This document shows, piece by piece, positions 52,716 through 62,260 of a stretch of 64,000 nucleotides of DNA. This DNA comes from Picocystis sp. L7 (Eukaryota; Chlorophyta; Picocystophyceae; Picocystales; Picocystaceae): positions 1 to 64,000 of the forward strand of contig QXJR01000022.1 in the NCBI GenBank assembly GCA_020975725.1, given 5' to 3'. Position 1 is the stretch's first letter, and each line of letters starts with the position of its first letter. Under the pieces are notes generated by a model. That model did not search any database. It saw nothing but the letters and a program-made list of their open reading frames with translations, and was not told the DNA's origin. A program made the translations under genes and the position numbers.

Positions 52716-54470
52716 ATGCTTCCATCTACTCACAAAGGCGCCTCTCCCTCCAAGCAACTCATACTTCAAGTGATCGCTCAAAAACAACCCTTTGGTCGAT
52801 TCCATGAGGAAGAAGTCAGTGCTTCATGAAGATGTTCGGCACCATGTAGGAGGAGTACTGATTTCGAGCTTTCATCTTTGCGAAGATCCCAACGACCTTA
52901 ACCAAACGCCCCCAATCCGTCCAAGCTTGGTCGTCCAGGGGCAAAATATATCAAATCAAGGCACTCGCATTGAAAACGAGACCGGGAAGGGACACTGCGG
53001 CCCATCAAAGGCAAAATAGCATGCGTTGGACCATCCTTCAGCGAGCCTCCCGGACGAGATCAAGGAGGTAGTTGAGAGGTCTAACACGCAAAAGGAAGGA
53101 AAATAGAGAGGGAAACAATGAAGGCAAAGATGATGAAATGCCAAAAGGGCACATTGCACGGCCATGCAACGTGCGAATGGGACATTTTGAAGGGATGCTT
53201 CGGGGCAGCCAAGCACACGAAGTGAGTCAAGTGCGTCGCGAATGATTCACGGACGAATAAAAGGGAGTGGAGGGCTATGTCCTGACATGGCGCACGAAGG
53301 CGATGAAAGGTTGTGCTTCCATCATCCCCGATGCAAATGGACGAGTGTGTATGGCCGTGTGTTTGCACAAGGGATGCAAAGCTAATCGCAACACATCTAA
53401 TGACCGAACCTACACTTATGACATGAGCAGTCATGAAGTTGGAGCAAGGGCACTAGGGATGGTGCATCTTGCTGCCCGGGGAGAAGGCGTACGCTTTTTT
53501 GAAAGAGGATTCCTCCCTTTGTTTTCTGGGACACAAGTTGCCTCGGCTTCTAGGTGGTGAGATGCGGATTGCTTGCAAATCGGGCAGGTTATTGCCAAAG
53601 CGTCAGCCACGCTGACGGGTGGACAGCCAAAAGCGAGCGAGCAATAAGCAACAGATGCTCTTGGAACGTAAACAAGCAGCCGTCACATAAGCAATGGATT
53701 AGGAAAGCTTACTAGACAAGGGGGCTCGTACTATCGATATCCTTTCGCCAACTATTGCAACTCACTTGGGGAACAACGAAACCCACATACTCGACACGCA
53801 TGCATAAAGGAACGGTAGGTCGGTTAAATGTTGGAGGCAAGGACCAAATGCAAGTCTTCGAAGGATTCATCCACGTTGTAGACATCTTTGAGCCACTTTT
53901 TAAGCATTATACGATTTTTATTGCTCAACTCGCTTGACATGGAATTCAACATCGACTGTGGCGGCTCGCGCGCCCACCACTGACAACGCAACGCTGTGGC
54001 AGAAGCAGGTGGGCGCTCATAGCGCCAAAGTGCATGTCCTTAGTTTCGGTATTAGTCTCATTCGTTTGTTCATTCGTTGCGGAGGCTTGTCGATTGGGCA
54101 TCCCCATTTCATTTGAGGACTTTGAATTCTGCCTTGGAGCGTAGGCCGTGCATTCGCTTTGTTGAAAATGTCAAATGCAAGTATTTTTCGATTCTACGAT
54201 CTACGTTACTCGGGATGGAGCATAGCAAAGAAGAATCTTGGTGCCCGAAATCCTTCATGGGTCAAGTAGGAAATTGGGCCCATTGGGGCGGAGGTCATAA
54301 GTAGTACCGGGCACCGGCAGAAGCATGCTTGGAGGAATCAACTGAAAATGTGTGTTTGATCCCTCCTCGAGAGGCCCTTCACGATAGAAACTTTCGTGAT
54401 GGTAAGATGGGAGGACGAGGCAAGGGTACGACACTCCATAGTAACACGATCGCATCCTACAAATCACAAA
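52716..54470. other. Intergenic, 1.75 kb, no gene recognised
   Basis: No supported gene. A forward frame of about 97 codons at 53,267-53,560 and a reverse one at 53,081-53,434 overlap and show no domain. Old transposon debris is likely given the Harbinger fragment that follows. Confidence 0.45.
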
Positions 54471-54471
54471 G

Positions 54472-54780
54472 GTGGAGGACGCAAACAAGAGGCTTGTGCG
54501 GTTGGAAAGGAGTGTGACAGGGGCAGTCTTGGCGAGTCCCAAACAAAGGATCGTGCCTTCCTCCACCTTCAACCTCTTGCCGTTCGAGTGTCTTGCGCTA
54601 CTAGAGGGGGTGAAGCGGAGGTGTAGCCCATACGGAGAAATGTCGAATCGAACACGAATAGTAGGCGACTTCGACAATGCCACTTTGCGTGGGTGCTTCC
54701 GATTGGGGAGGGAGACGTAGCGAGAACTCATATAGCTACAAGAGGTCCCACCGACCTGCTCTTACACCTTCCTAGGTCAC
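54472..54780 (+). pseudogene. Fragment of a Harbinger-type transposase N-terminus
   Basis: The frame ends with GDFDNATLRGCFRLGRET, which lines up with FSDDELRGCFRFDRED of the complete transposase. A stop follows at 54,718. The preceding 60 residues (KRLVRLERSV to LLEGVKRRC) could be the helical N-terminal part. The catalytic core was not found downstream, and no terminal repeats were identified. This would be a third Harbinger-derived locus in the window. Confidence 0.45.
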
Positions 54781-56130
54781 CCTCCTCATGGAGAAGTGTT
54801 TTCTTCGTCCTAGAAGGTACATGTACAAGGTTAGACATTTATTATTTGAGATAGAGTACTAAGTGTACCTTTTTGGAAACGTACCGCCGAGGATGATCTC
54901 GATGACCCGTATAGAGGAGTCACCGGTCTTTTTAATGAACAAGTCCGACTCAAGGCCTCCGTCCCACGCGCCGTCCTCACGCCGTCCGCGTCCGGGGACC
55001 GTCGGAGCACTCAAGGAATCGTTTCTTCGCCAAGCATCCGAGTTTGTCCCACCCCTCCTTCGTGGGTCCAAGTGTATACGACCGCTTTTCTCGTCCTCCA
55101 AAGGTCGGGAATGGAACAAATCCAAGCCGGTTGAACCCGGGTTGGATCCGCCGTTACTCTCGGTTCCCGAGGGAATCGACCCTTGCTTGAGGCAATCCTA
55201 CTTGTTTTGGGGCCTGCTCATAGGCACTGAGACCATCGTCCTTGTGGAGGAAACCGTCCATTTCAAAGTAGAGCAATGTGATCTCGGCGTGATATCCTAG
55301 GTGTATCCACAATGGTGTACCACTGTATTTGGCCCCTTTCGGGAGGATAGCCCCCTCCTTATGCTACAGAGGCGAAAGTAGCTATTGAAAAACGCTTGCT
55401 TGCATTGACAATAAAAGTTTGGCAACCCTCCATCTCGATACCACCCGTGCCTTTCGCCGATCTTCCTGCCCTTAGCCTTAAAAATCGTCTATCCTTAGCC
55501 TGCCCACTATCGTTATTCCAAGGAATGGATGTTGAACGTTGGAAAGCGACATCACACACACATGCGCTTGATGAACGGGACCAAACTTTTACGTACTACC
55601 TTCTACATTGCTATGCATTCACGACTTCCTCAACGGGTTTCGCATCCATAACAAAAACGTGTGACTGCAAAGATTCGACTTGCAAATATTATTGAACGGA
55701 AGCACATCTTTGCAATGACAACGACCGCAATCATATCTTTCAACCGCGTCAACCAAGTAAGCTTGGTAGTTTGCTAGTGTTGTATCTGTGTAAAAGTCAG
55801 CTTTGCTTTAAGCATCCTCTAGTGTGTCCTCTTCCTTTTGGCCGATCTTTGCAAGTGTTTACGTACACATGGAGAATTCAGGGGAGAAGCTGTGGTACAG
55901 ACAATTGCCACGGCTTGATCAACATCTCCGATTTGCAACATTCGCACGTGTTCTGAGACTAATACGGTCATCAATGTGGAAAGTAAAAAAAGAGGCTTTC
56001 TCTTGTCAAGATTCATGAACGGCAAGAACGAAGTGGAGGGCAAACGATTCGAGCTTTGTCCTCGAGTTCGATTCTTCTCCTCTCCCTTCAAGACGAGCTC
56101 AACCTTCCAACGAAGAAAAAGAGGGCGCAC
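54781..56130. other. Intergenic, 1.35 kb, no gene recognised
   Basis: No supported gene. A 145-codon forward frame (54,863-55,300) and the opposite strand of the same stretch lack a convincing domain. The cyclase 3' untranslated region should lie in the last few hundred bases. Confidence 0.45.
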
Positions 56131-58863
56131 TCATTTATTGATCAAGTTTCGGTGGCCTTGCCATCCGATAGGTGCCTGAAAGTTATGGAGGGACATGGTT
56201 TCCATGAGTGCATCCGATGGCCCATCCTTTTTGCCCTCTCCCATAATGCACGCATAATGCCTGTGAACCCTTTCCAAGCGGTCCTTTGCTGCCGCCCACT
56301 GGCCGCTTATGTACAGGTGAAGGGATGCAGAGAAATCGTCCAGAAAATGACGGTAGGTGTTTGAAAGACTCGTCTTTGAAAGGTCGTCTTCCAAACGTGT
56401 GGCCTCTGCTATTGTTGGGTTTCCTTTCCCGGAGTGACAGAGCACCTGCAGATCAAAGTCGTACGTATATACAGCCAGGGGCACACTGGAGCCTTTGACC
56501 GTTAGGCAGTCAATCTGGCGCACTCTTTCCTGGACGTTCTTTGGCAGAAGCCGTTGAAACGCATCGCTGAAAAGGATCGGGACATTGAATTGCCTGGTGG
56601 CACCTTCCAAACGCGAAGCGATGTTCACATGAGGAGACAAGTAGGATGCATCAACCTTGTACTGGCTACCAATCGGGCCTTCGATTGCCCATCCCACATG
56701 TAGGCCGAACCCCATCCCAACACCGGGCCCGTCCAAGTGTCTCCCTAGCGCATGAGTGTCGATGAATCTCTTCAGCTCTCGACTCCTCCTAAGATCTATC
56801 ATTATCTTCAAAAATGCAGCCATTGCTTTGTCTGCTGTTTTTTGCACACAGTCTATCACGTGCGGCGGAGCATCTTCTAAATTGCTTATTTGCTGGGCCG
56901 TCACAAAGTCCGGGAACTTCCAGACAATCAGAAATCCATCCCCCATATTTTTGTTCGCACTGCCCGACTGTGAAGTGGCACGGGCGTGCACAATGCTAGC
57001 CACAGTATTGACAAACTCCATGATCTCCTCCTGGAGGAGCTCCGTGGTCTCTGTGAACTTCTTTATGTCGCAGAACCCAAACACGGCGACTACCTTTTTC
57101 CCAGGCACCATAGGGTTCAGATCCCCGTCGTACTTCATGTTTTCAGCAATGATCTCAGCCCCTGCATCACCAAAGCCAATCGCCAATAGTCCGCAGATTT
57201 TGGAGATCGCCAGGTCCAACTTGTGGGTTTCATACTTTGACTTCGATTGCTTCGAGGGAGGTGGTCGTTTGTAGCTCGCTTGAAGCGGGTTCTCTGAAAC
57301 TTTCACAATCTTGGCTAGCATTCGCTGAATGGGCTCCACTGCCAAACGGTTCACATCTCGATTGAAGAAGAAGGCCCCGAGACCAAGCACAGCAACCAGG
57401 AAAAGCGACAAGCAGATATCGAGCACTGCTTCGACCTGCGATTCCCAACGACGATCGAAGTATGCGGAGCTTGTATCGAACTGGACCATCACTCTCTCTA
57501 CTGGACGCAAATCCATCGCTCCAGAGTCTTCCATGTCCTCTGGAAAAGCATTCCTGCCGCGTAGGAGCAAGCTGTAGCAGGCGTAGGTTTCTCTTCCCCA
57601 GAGGCGCATCTTGCTCCGGCTGATGTACTCCTTGACTTGAAGTTGACACGAGGGTATGACCTTGCAGTCTGTAGGCTGCGTCTCGTGCAGGCCTTGAAGG
57701 CCTCCTTCCATGTAAAGCAGGGGTATGCCGAAGTAACCTCCTCCCAGCCCAAGCACTGGTACAACCAGAAGCATGGCCAATACCCCGACCAGCACCCTGA
57801 GCGCCGTCAGATCGGAGAGCTTTTGGCCCATGCGAGTGGATCCAGGCACGTTGGCTTCTTCTTTGCTGGAGAGCACCTTGCTACGCACACGCTGCTGGTA
57901 CAATTTCAGGATCCTTGCTAGCCTGGAGACACGTATGATCCGTGCAAGCTTGAGTGCCAACCCTTCGGATCCACGCACGTTCCAGGATTGAACTTCGTTG
58001 GTGTTGTAGATGCTATCCTCGGTGAAAATGGCATCCACCAGCGAGGGTATGAAGAAGAACAGGGAGGCCGCTGCGAGCAAATCCAGCCAAAAGTAGACAC
58101 CGAAGAAGTATCCCTCACGAGCGACGGATTCGAGGACGATCTCCAACGCGAAGAACACCAGGGTGAAGATCGACGTCCATTCGAACACGCGGTCTGCACT
58201 TCTTTCGGTAGCTGCAAGCCGGATGTCGTCGCTGAACAAGCTCCACGTGGACAGCAAGATGATGAATGCGGTAACGTACGAATTGTCCAGCACCAGCAGC
58301 ACTGCGTTTCGTATGCGTTCCACAAGTCTGCCTTGTTCCGCAGGCTCGTCCGAGAAACGGACGGAGGTGTGACCTTTCCACGTGTTGGTGCTCAGGCGAG
58401 CGGCAAGGATGCCCACTGAAGTCGGTGTCTTGCGACAACGGCTTGCAAAGGCGGACACACTGGTGTCGGACGTCCTTTGGGTGCTTCCTGTGCCTCGAGG
58501 ATCGTCCGTTGCACGTCCTTGGCAGGCTCGTCCTTGCGTCCGATCGACGTTGGAAGGCCACGAGAAGGCCAGGTTCCGCTTCCATGCATCGTGGAGCGAA
58601 GGAACGCATCCGCAGCTCCGCGTGTCCGCGACCTCCACCGAGCATGGCGTTGTCAAGGCGTCCTCTTCCGTCGCCACGCCTTCCATGTGGTACGTGGTGG
58701 CTCCTTGGTTCGCCTCCTGCACCTCCCCTCCTCCGCCCTCCGCGACCTCCCGTGCGCGTTGGCATTCGTTTTCGGATCCACGGAGGTCCTCGTCCATCCC
58801 TCTTCGATGCCAAACAGGCAGGTGCGCCTGCCTCGGCGGCTTCGAACGCGACATGTGTCGCAT
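56131..58863 (-). CDS. Voltage-sensor-like membrane protein fused to class III adenylyl cyclase
   Basis: 910 residues. The N-terminal 180 are hydrophilic and low in conserved features, so the true start may be a later ATG. Residues about 190-330 resemble an ion-channel voltage sensor: FIILLSTWSLF (S1), IFTLVFFALEIVLE (S2), FFGVYFWLDLLAAASLFFFI (S3), and LARIIRVSRLARILKLY with spaced arginines (S4). A fifth membrane helix (LRVLVGVLAMLLVVPVLGL), an outer loop of about 110 residues and a sixth helix (CLSLFLVAVLGLGAFFF) follow. The cyclase domain spans about 590-830: metal Asp in FGFCDIKKF, second in NKNMGDGF with a Lys before it that favours ATP, and VNIASRLE with the transition-state Asn and Arg. 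It would make cAMP in response to membrane voltage. No K+ selectivity-filter sequence is seen. Confidence 0.85.
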   Translation of the reverse strand: MRHMSRSKPPRQAHLPVWHRRGMDEDLRGSENECQRAREVAEGGGGEVQEANQGATTYHMEGVATEEDALTTPCSVEVADTRSCGCVPSLHDAWKRNLAFSWPSNVDRTQGRACQGRATDDPRGTGSTQRTSDTSVSAFASRCRKTPTSVGILAARLSTNTWKGHTSVRFSDEPAEQGRLVERIRNAVLLVLDNSYVTAFIILLSTWSLFSDDIRLAATERSADRVFEWTSIFTLVFFALEIVLESVAREGYFFGVYFWLDLLAAASLFFFIPSLVDAIFTEDSIYNTNEVQSWNVRGSEGLALKLARIIRVSRLARILKLYQQRVRSKVLSSKEEANVPGSTRMGQKLSDLTALRVLVGVLAMLLVVPVLGLGGGYFGIPLLYMEGGLQGLHETQPTDCKVIPSCQLQVKEYISRSKMRLWGRETYACYSLLLRGRNAFPEDMEDSGAMDLRPVERVMVQFDTSSAYFDRRWESQVEAVLDICLSLFLVAVLGLGAFFFNRDVNRLAVEPIQRMLAKIVKVSENPLQASYKRPPPSKQSKSKYETHKLDLAISKICGLLAIGFGDAGAEIIAENMKYDGDLNPMVPGKKVVAVFGFCDIKKFTETTELLQEEIMEFVNTVASIVHARATSQSGSANKNMGDGFLIVWKFPDFVTAQQISNLEDAPPHVIDCVQKTADKAMAAFLKIMIDLRRSRELKRFIDTHALGRHLDGPGVGMGFGLHVGWAIEGPIGSQYKVDASYLSPHVNIASRLEGATRQFNVPILFSDAFQRLLPKNVQERVRQIDCLTVKGSSVPLAVYTYDFDLQVLCHSGKGNPTIAEATRLEDDLSKTSLSNTYRHFLDDFSASLHLYISGQWAAAKDRLERVHRHYACIMGEGKKDGPSDALMETMSLHNFQAPIGWQGHRNLINK

Positions 58864-59669
58864 GTCGAAGCGGACATGCGTCGGTCGACCTCGTCCCCTC
58901 CCCCCCTCGAAGTTAACCCCGCTTAACTCGGCGGAGGGGGAGGGGGGACGGGTACCGGTTCACCGTGGGTTAACAAGAGGGAGGGGGACCCCACCACGTC
59001 TCGAAAGGGGAGGGAGGGAGAGAGAGGGAGAGGCACGACCCACGCGGTTTGGCGAAGAGGAGATGGATGCATGCGTGGTTGTGGGACATGGCTCGCCCTC
59101 GACGGACACGAGACCGATCGTGGATCTTGGGGGATGCGACGGGAACGCGTGCGCGCGAGGGACGGCCCCGTGCATCCACATATGGATGCTCCGGGTCTGT
59201 GCGGACGGGTTTTCCTTCCGTCCTCGCCTGCGCACGCTTCCATCCGTCCCTTTCCCTCCCACGGTGCAATGAACACGCGCGTTTCGAACGCCCTTCCTCC
59301 ACGACGGTCCGTGTCTCCGTGTGGTGGGCCTCTTCCCACCCATCCAACCGGACACAACCTTCTCTTCCCATCCTCTTGGACCAGAGGCCGGCCCGTCCAC
59401 TTAACCCGTGGTTACATCGCTCCCTCCCCAAAGCCAACCCCCAGGAGTTTACGGTGAACTTTCGAGAACCGGATCGGTCGGAGGGGGCCTCCCGGATCCC
59501 TCCCTCGCGAACTCGAGGTTAACGTTTCCCTCCTGGGGGGTTCGGGAGGGGATCCATCGCGGTTAACACGAGTTAAACGCGGACGGGAGTGTGAACCGCG
59601 AGACGCACGGCATCGCGTCCATCGTGCTGGGCTCGCGCACGCGCGCGTGGCGTCGCCTGGCGGCCTCGT
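58864..59669. promoter_or_regulatory. Shared divergent promoter, cyclase / DHHC gene, with GTTAAC cluster
   Basis: 806 bp between divergent genes, GC-rich. The palindrome GTTAAC occurs four times (58,912, 58,969, 59,518 and 59,562), plus CTTAAC at 58,922 and 59,400 and GTTAAA near 59,572. They cluster at the two ends, near each gene's start. Chance would give far fewer in such GC-rich sequence. A shared factor is inferred. Confidence 0.45.
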
Positions 59670-61685
59670 ATGGCCGATTCGGAGATCCTGCCGGTGGAAG
59701 AATCCCGAAACGGAGAAAAGCACGCCCGAAACGGAGGTGTGGAACCCAGAATGGCGCGCGTGGAACACGCCGCGAAGCCACAGACGCCGGAGATCAGCAA
59801 CGTGTACAAAGCGGCCGCGTACGGCGACTTCGAGCGACTCAGGGCCTTCCTGGAGGAACGTCCGGAAGACGTGCGCAACAAGGACGAACAGGTAAATGCG
59901 CTGGCACGTCCGTGGCGATGTAAACTCCCAACCGACGAGGCGGGAACTGGACCTGACCGACCTGCCGACGTTGCACGCGACAGGGATACTACGCGTTGCA
60001 ATGGGCAGCGCTGAACAACCGCGTGGACATCACCACGTATCTCATCGAGGTACGCGATGGACGAGGAGGCGCCGAAGACGCTTGCCGAGGTGCTGTAGCG
60101 AAGGATGCCCTCCGTTGCTGACGCGTTTGAACGGACTCGTACCCACTCACGGCAGAAAGGAGCGGATGTCCATGCCACGGACTTCACGGGGCAAGCAGCC
60201 GCGCATTGGGCGGCCGTGAGAGGGTCGATATCGGCGTTGGAACTGCTTCTTCGGAGCGGTGCGAGTCCCATGCAGAAGGACACCAAAGGTTTCACGGTAG
60301 GTTGCGTCGTTGACATATGCACCGGGCCTGTGTCCCTTTGCTCCTGTGTGGTATGCTGGGGGCCATGTTCTCGTCTTGTCCCGTACTGACAAGTCCTCTC
60401 CGATTCGCAGGTGGCTCATATTGCGGCGCAGTATGGACAGACGAATGTGCTGTATCACCTCGTGAGGAAGTGGGGAGCGGACGTTGACGTGGCCGACAAC
60501 GAAGGCAGATCCCCGCTGCATTGGGCAGCCTACAAAGGGCACAGCGATTGCATAAGATTGCTGGTGTTCCTTGACGCCCGGGTTGGCCTTGTGGACAAGG
60601 AAATGTGCACGCCTTTGCACTGGGCCGCGATCCGAGGCAATGGAGAGGCTTGCAACGTGCTCGTTCAAGCCTCCCCTGATCAACTCAAATGTAGGGACAG
60701 CACCGGTAGCACTCCAGCAATGCTCGCTGCGGAGAAGAAGCATCAATATTTATCGCAACACCTTTGCAACAAGCTGGGAGTCCAGGCACGGAAAGAACGA
60801 TCAAAAGATAAGTTCCTCTTCCGTCTTATCCTTAAGTACGAGATGCTGCCCTTGTTGATAGTGATGATTTTCGGGTTGCTGTATGGGTTTGCAAAAACGA
60901 CCTTCTTTGACGGGATCGACGATCTGACCCTGACACTTGCCAGCTGGTCGTACGTGACTTTTTTCTCAGTCGCAGTAGGATTTTACTACCTGTACAGAGT
61001 CTCTAGTACCAACCCTGGTTTCATTCAGACGAAGGTGCAAACAAAACAAACAGACAACGATGACATAGAGGCGTCCCTACTATCAAACAACATTCTGGAT
61101 AGCCCCGCGTTGGTGGAAGGGAACTGGAACCAGCTTTGCAGTACGTGTCGGATCGTTCGCCCGCTTCGTGCCAAGCACTGTTCAAGCTGTGACAGATGCG
61201 TGGAGTGCTTCGATCATCATTGTCCATGGGTCGGGAATTGTGTGGGTAAGGCGAACCGTAGGGATTTTTTCATGTTTTTGGCATTGATGTTCTTGGCCAT
61301 GATTTCAAGTCAAGGGGTGGCCATGGCCCGTCTTCACCACGGCGGTCACCGTGGTCTAACTTGGACGGGGGACATGCTGGGTACCTTCATCTTCAGCATC
61401 CTCAACGGATCTTTGCTGCTGAGCGTGTCCGTGCTGACATTTATTCAGGGCAATCAAATAACGCGCAACATCACGACGAACGAGATGGCCAATTCCCACC
61501 GCTACAAGTACCTCCAGGGACCTCGGGGCCAGTTTCACAACCCTTTTGACGAGGGTTCTTGCAATAACTTTTACAAGATCATGTCTGGTTCTGATCTGAA
61601 GCAGAAGGAGCCCTTGGTCCTGACCGAGAGCATGAAGAAGCCTGCAGAGATGGAGATGCACTGCCGGAGTTGTCGGGAGGACTAG
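59670..61685 (+). CDS. Ankyrin-repeat DHHC palmitoyltransferase (ZDHHC17/Akr1-like)
   Basis: 567 residues from four exons: 59,670-59,891, 59,984-60,049, 60,156-60,296 and 60,411-61,685. All introns are phase 0 with GT...AG ends (92, 106 and 114 bp). About six ankyrin repeats fill residues 45-290 (for example [54 protein letters not shown]). Membrane segments follow near [13 protein letters not shown] and [14 protein letters not shown]. The cysteine-rich catalytic domain reads [20 protein letters not shown], then [17 protein letters not shown], with an intact DHHC. Two more membrane segments come after. Such enzymes palmitoylate proteins at the Golgi, and the ankyrin part binds substrates. The second exon is only 66 bp, so the gene is easily missed. 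Exon borders are by eye but keep the frame and the ankyrin pattern. Confidence 0.9.
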
Positions 61686-62260
61686 CTGTCCAACATAGAG
61701 TTTCCGTTCCTTTCCCCTTCGTTTCATGTCCGGGGTACATCTTGATCCATTCCAGTCCTTTCGGTGTCCCCCATCCCCACCTGTTCTCCTTTCCCACCAG
61801 TGGGATGATTCCTCCATTCGGTGTGGTCGGATGGGACACCCCACGATCCCCACCAGCCTGTACCCCCCCCCTCCTCCCCAACGGTCGACCCATCCCAGCC
61901 GCCGTCTCATTTCCCTCCCCCTCCGGGTTCTTTCTCGGGCGCCCGGGCCGCATCTCAGGTTCCGTCCGTCCTTTTCCCTCCCCACGCCCCCTCCGCACCC
62001 GTCCCGCGGGGATGGAACTGAGGCGCCCGGGAGGACCCCCATCCAAACGGTCGGGCGACAGCTCGGGCGTTTCTCGGACGGACCAAAGCACGCGCAGCAC
62101 GGCCGTAGCAAAGCACGCGCAGCACGATCGGCCACACTTCCTGCATCTCTCCCTCTCTCTCGAGCGCGCAGGCGCCACACCGAAGAGGAAGGAGAGGCGA
62201 TGGCGACCTCCACGGCGACGCCTGCTGGCGTGGAGAAGGAAAACGCGACGGAAAAAACGC
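61686..62260. other. Intergenic between DHHC gene and KNL1-like gene
   Basis: 575 bp, strongly C-rich on the + strand and with a CTCTCTCTCTCGAGCGCGC stretch near 62,150. No gene seen. It holds the 3' end of the DHHC transcript and the promoter of the next gene. Confidence 0.5.

Noticed and set aside
54863-55300. Possible trace of a Copia-type polymerase on the reverse strand
   Set aside because: A short LFIKKTGDSS stretch recalls Copia reverse transcriptase, but nothing else supports it by eye. Too weak to annotate.
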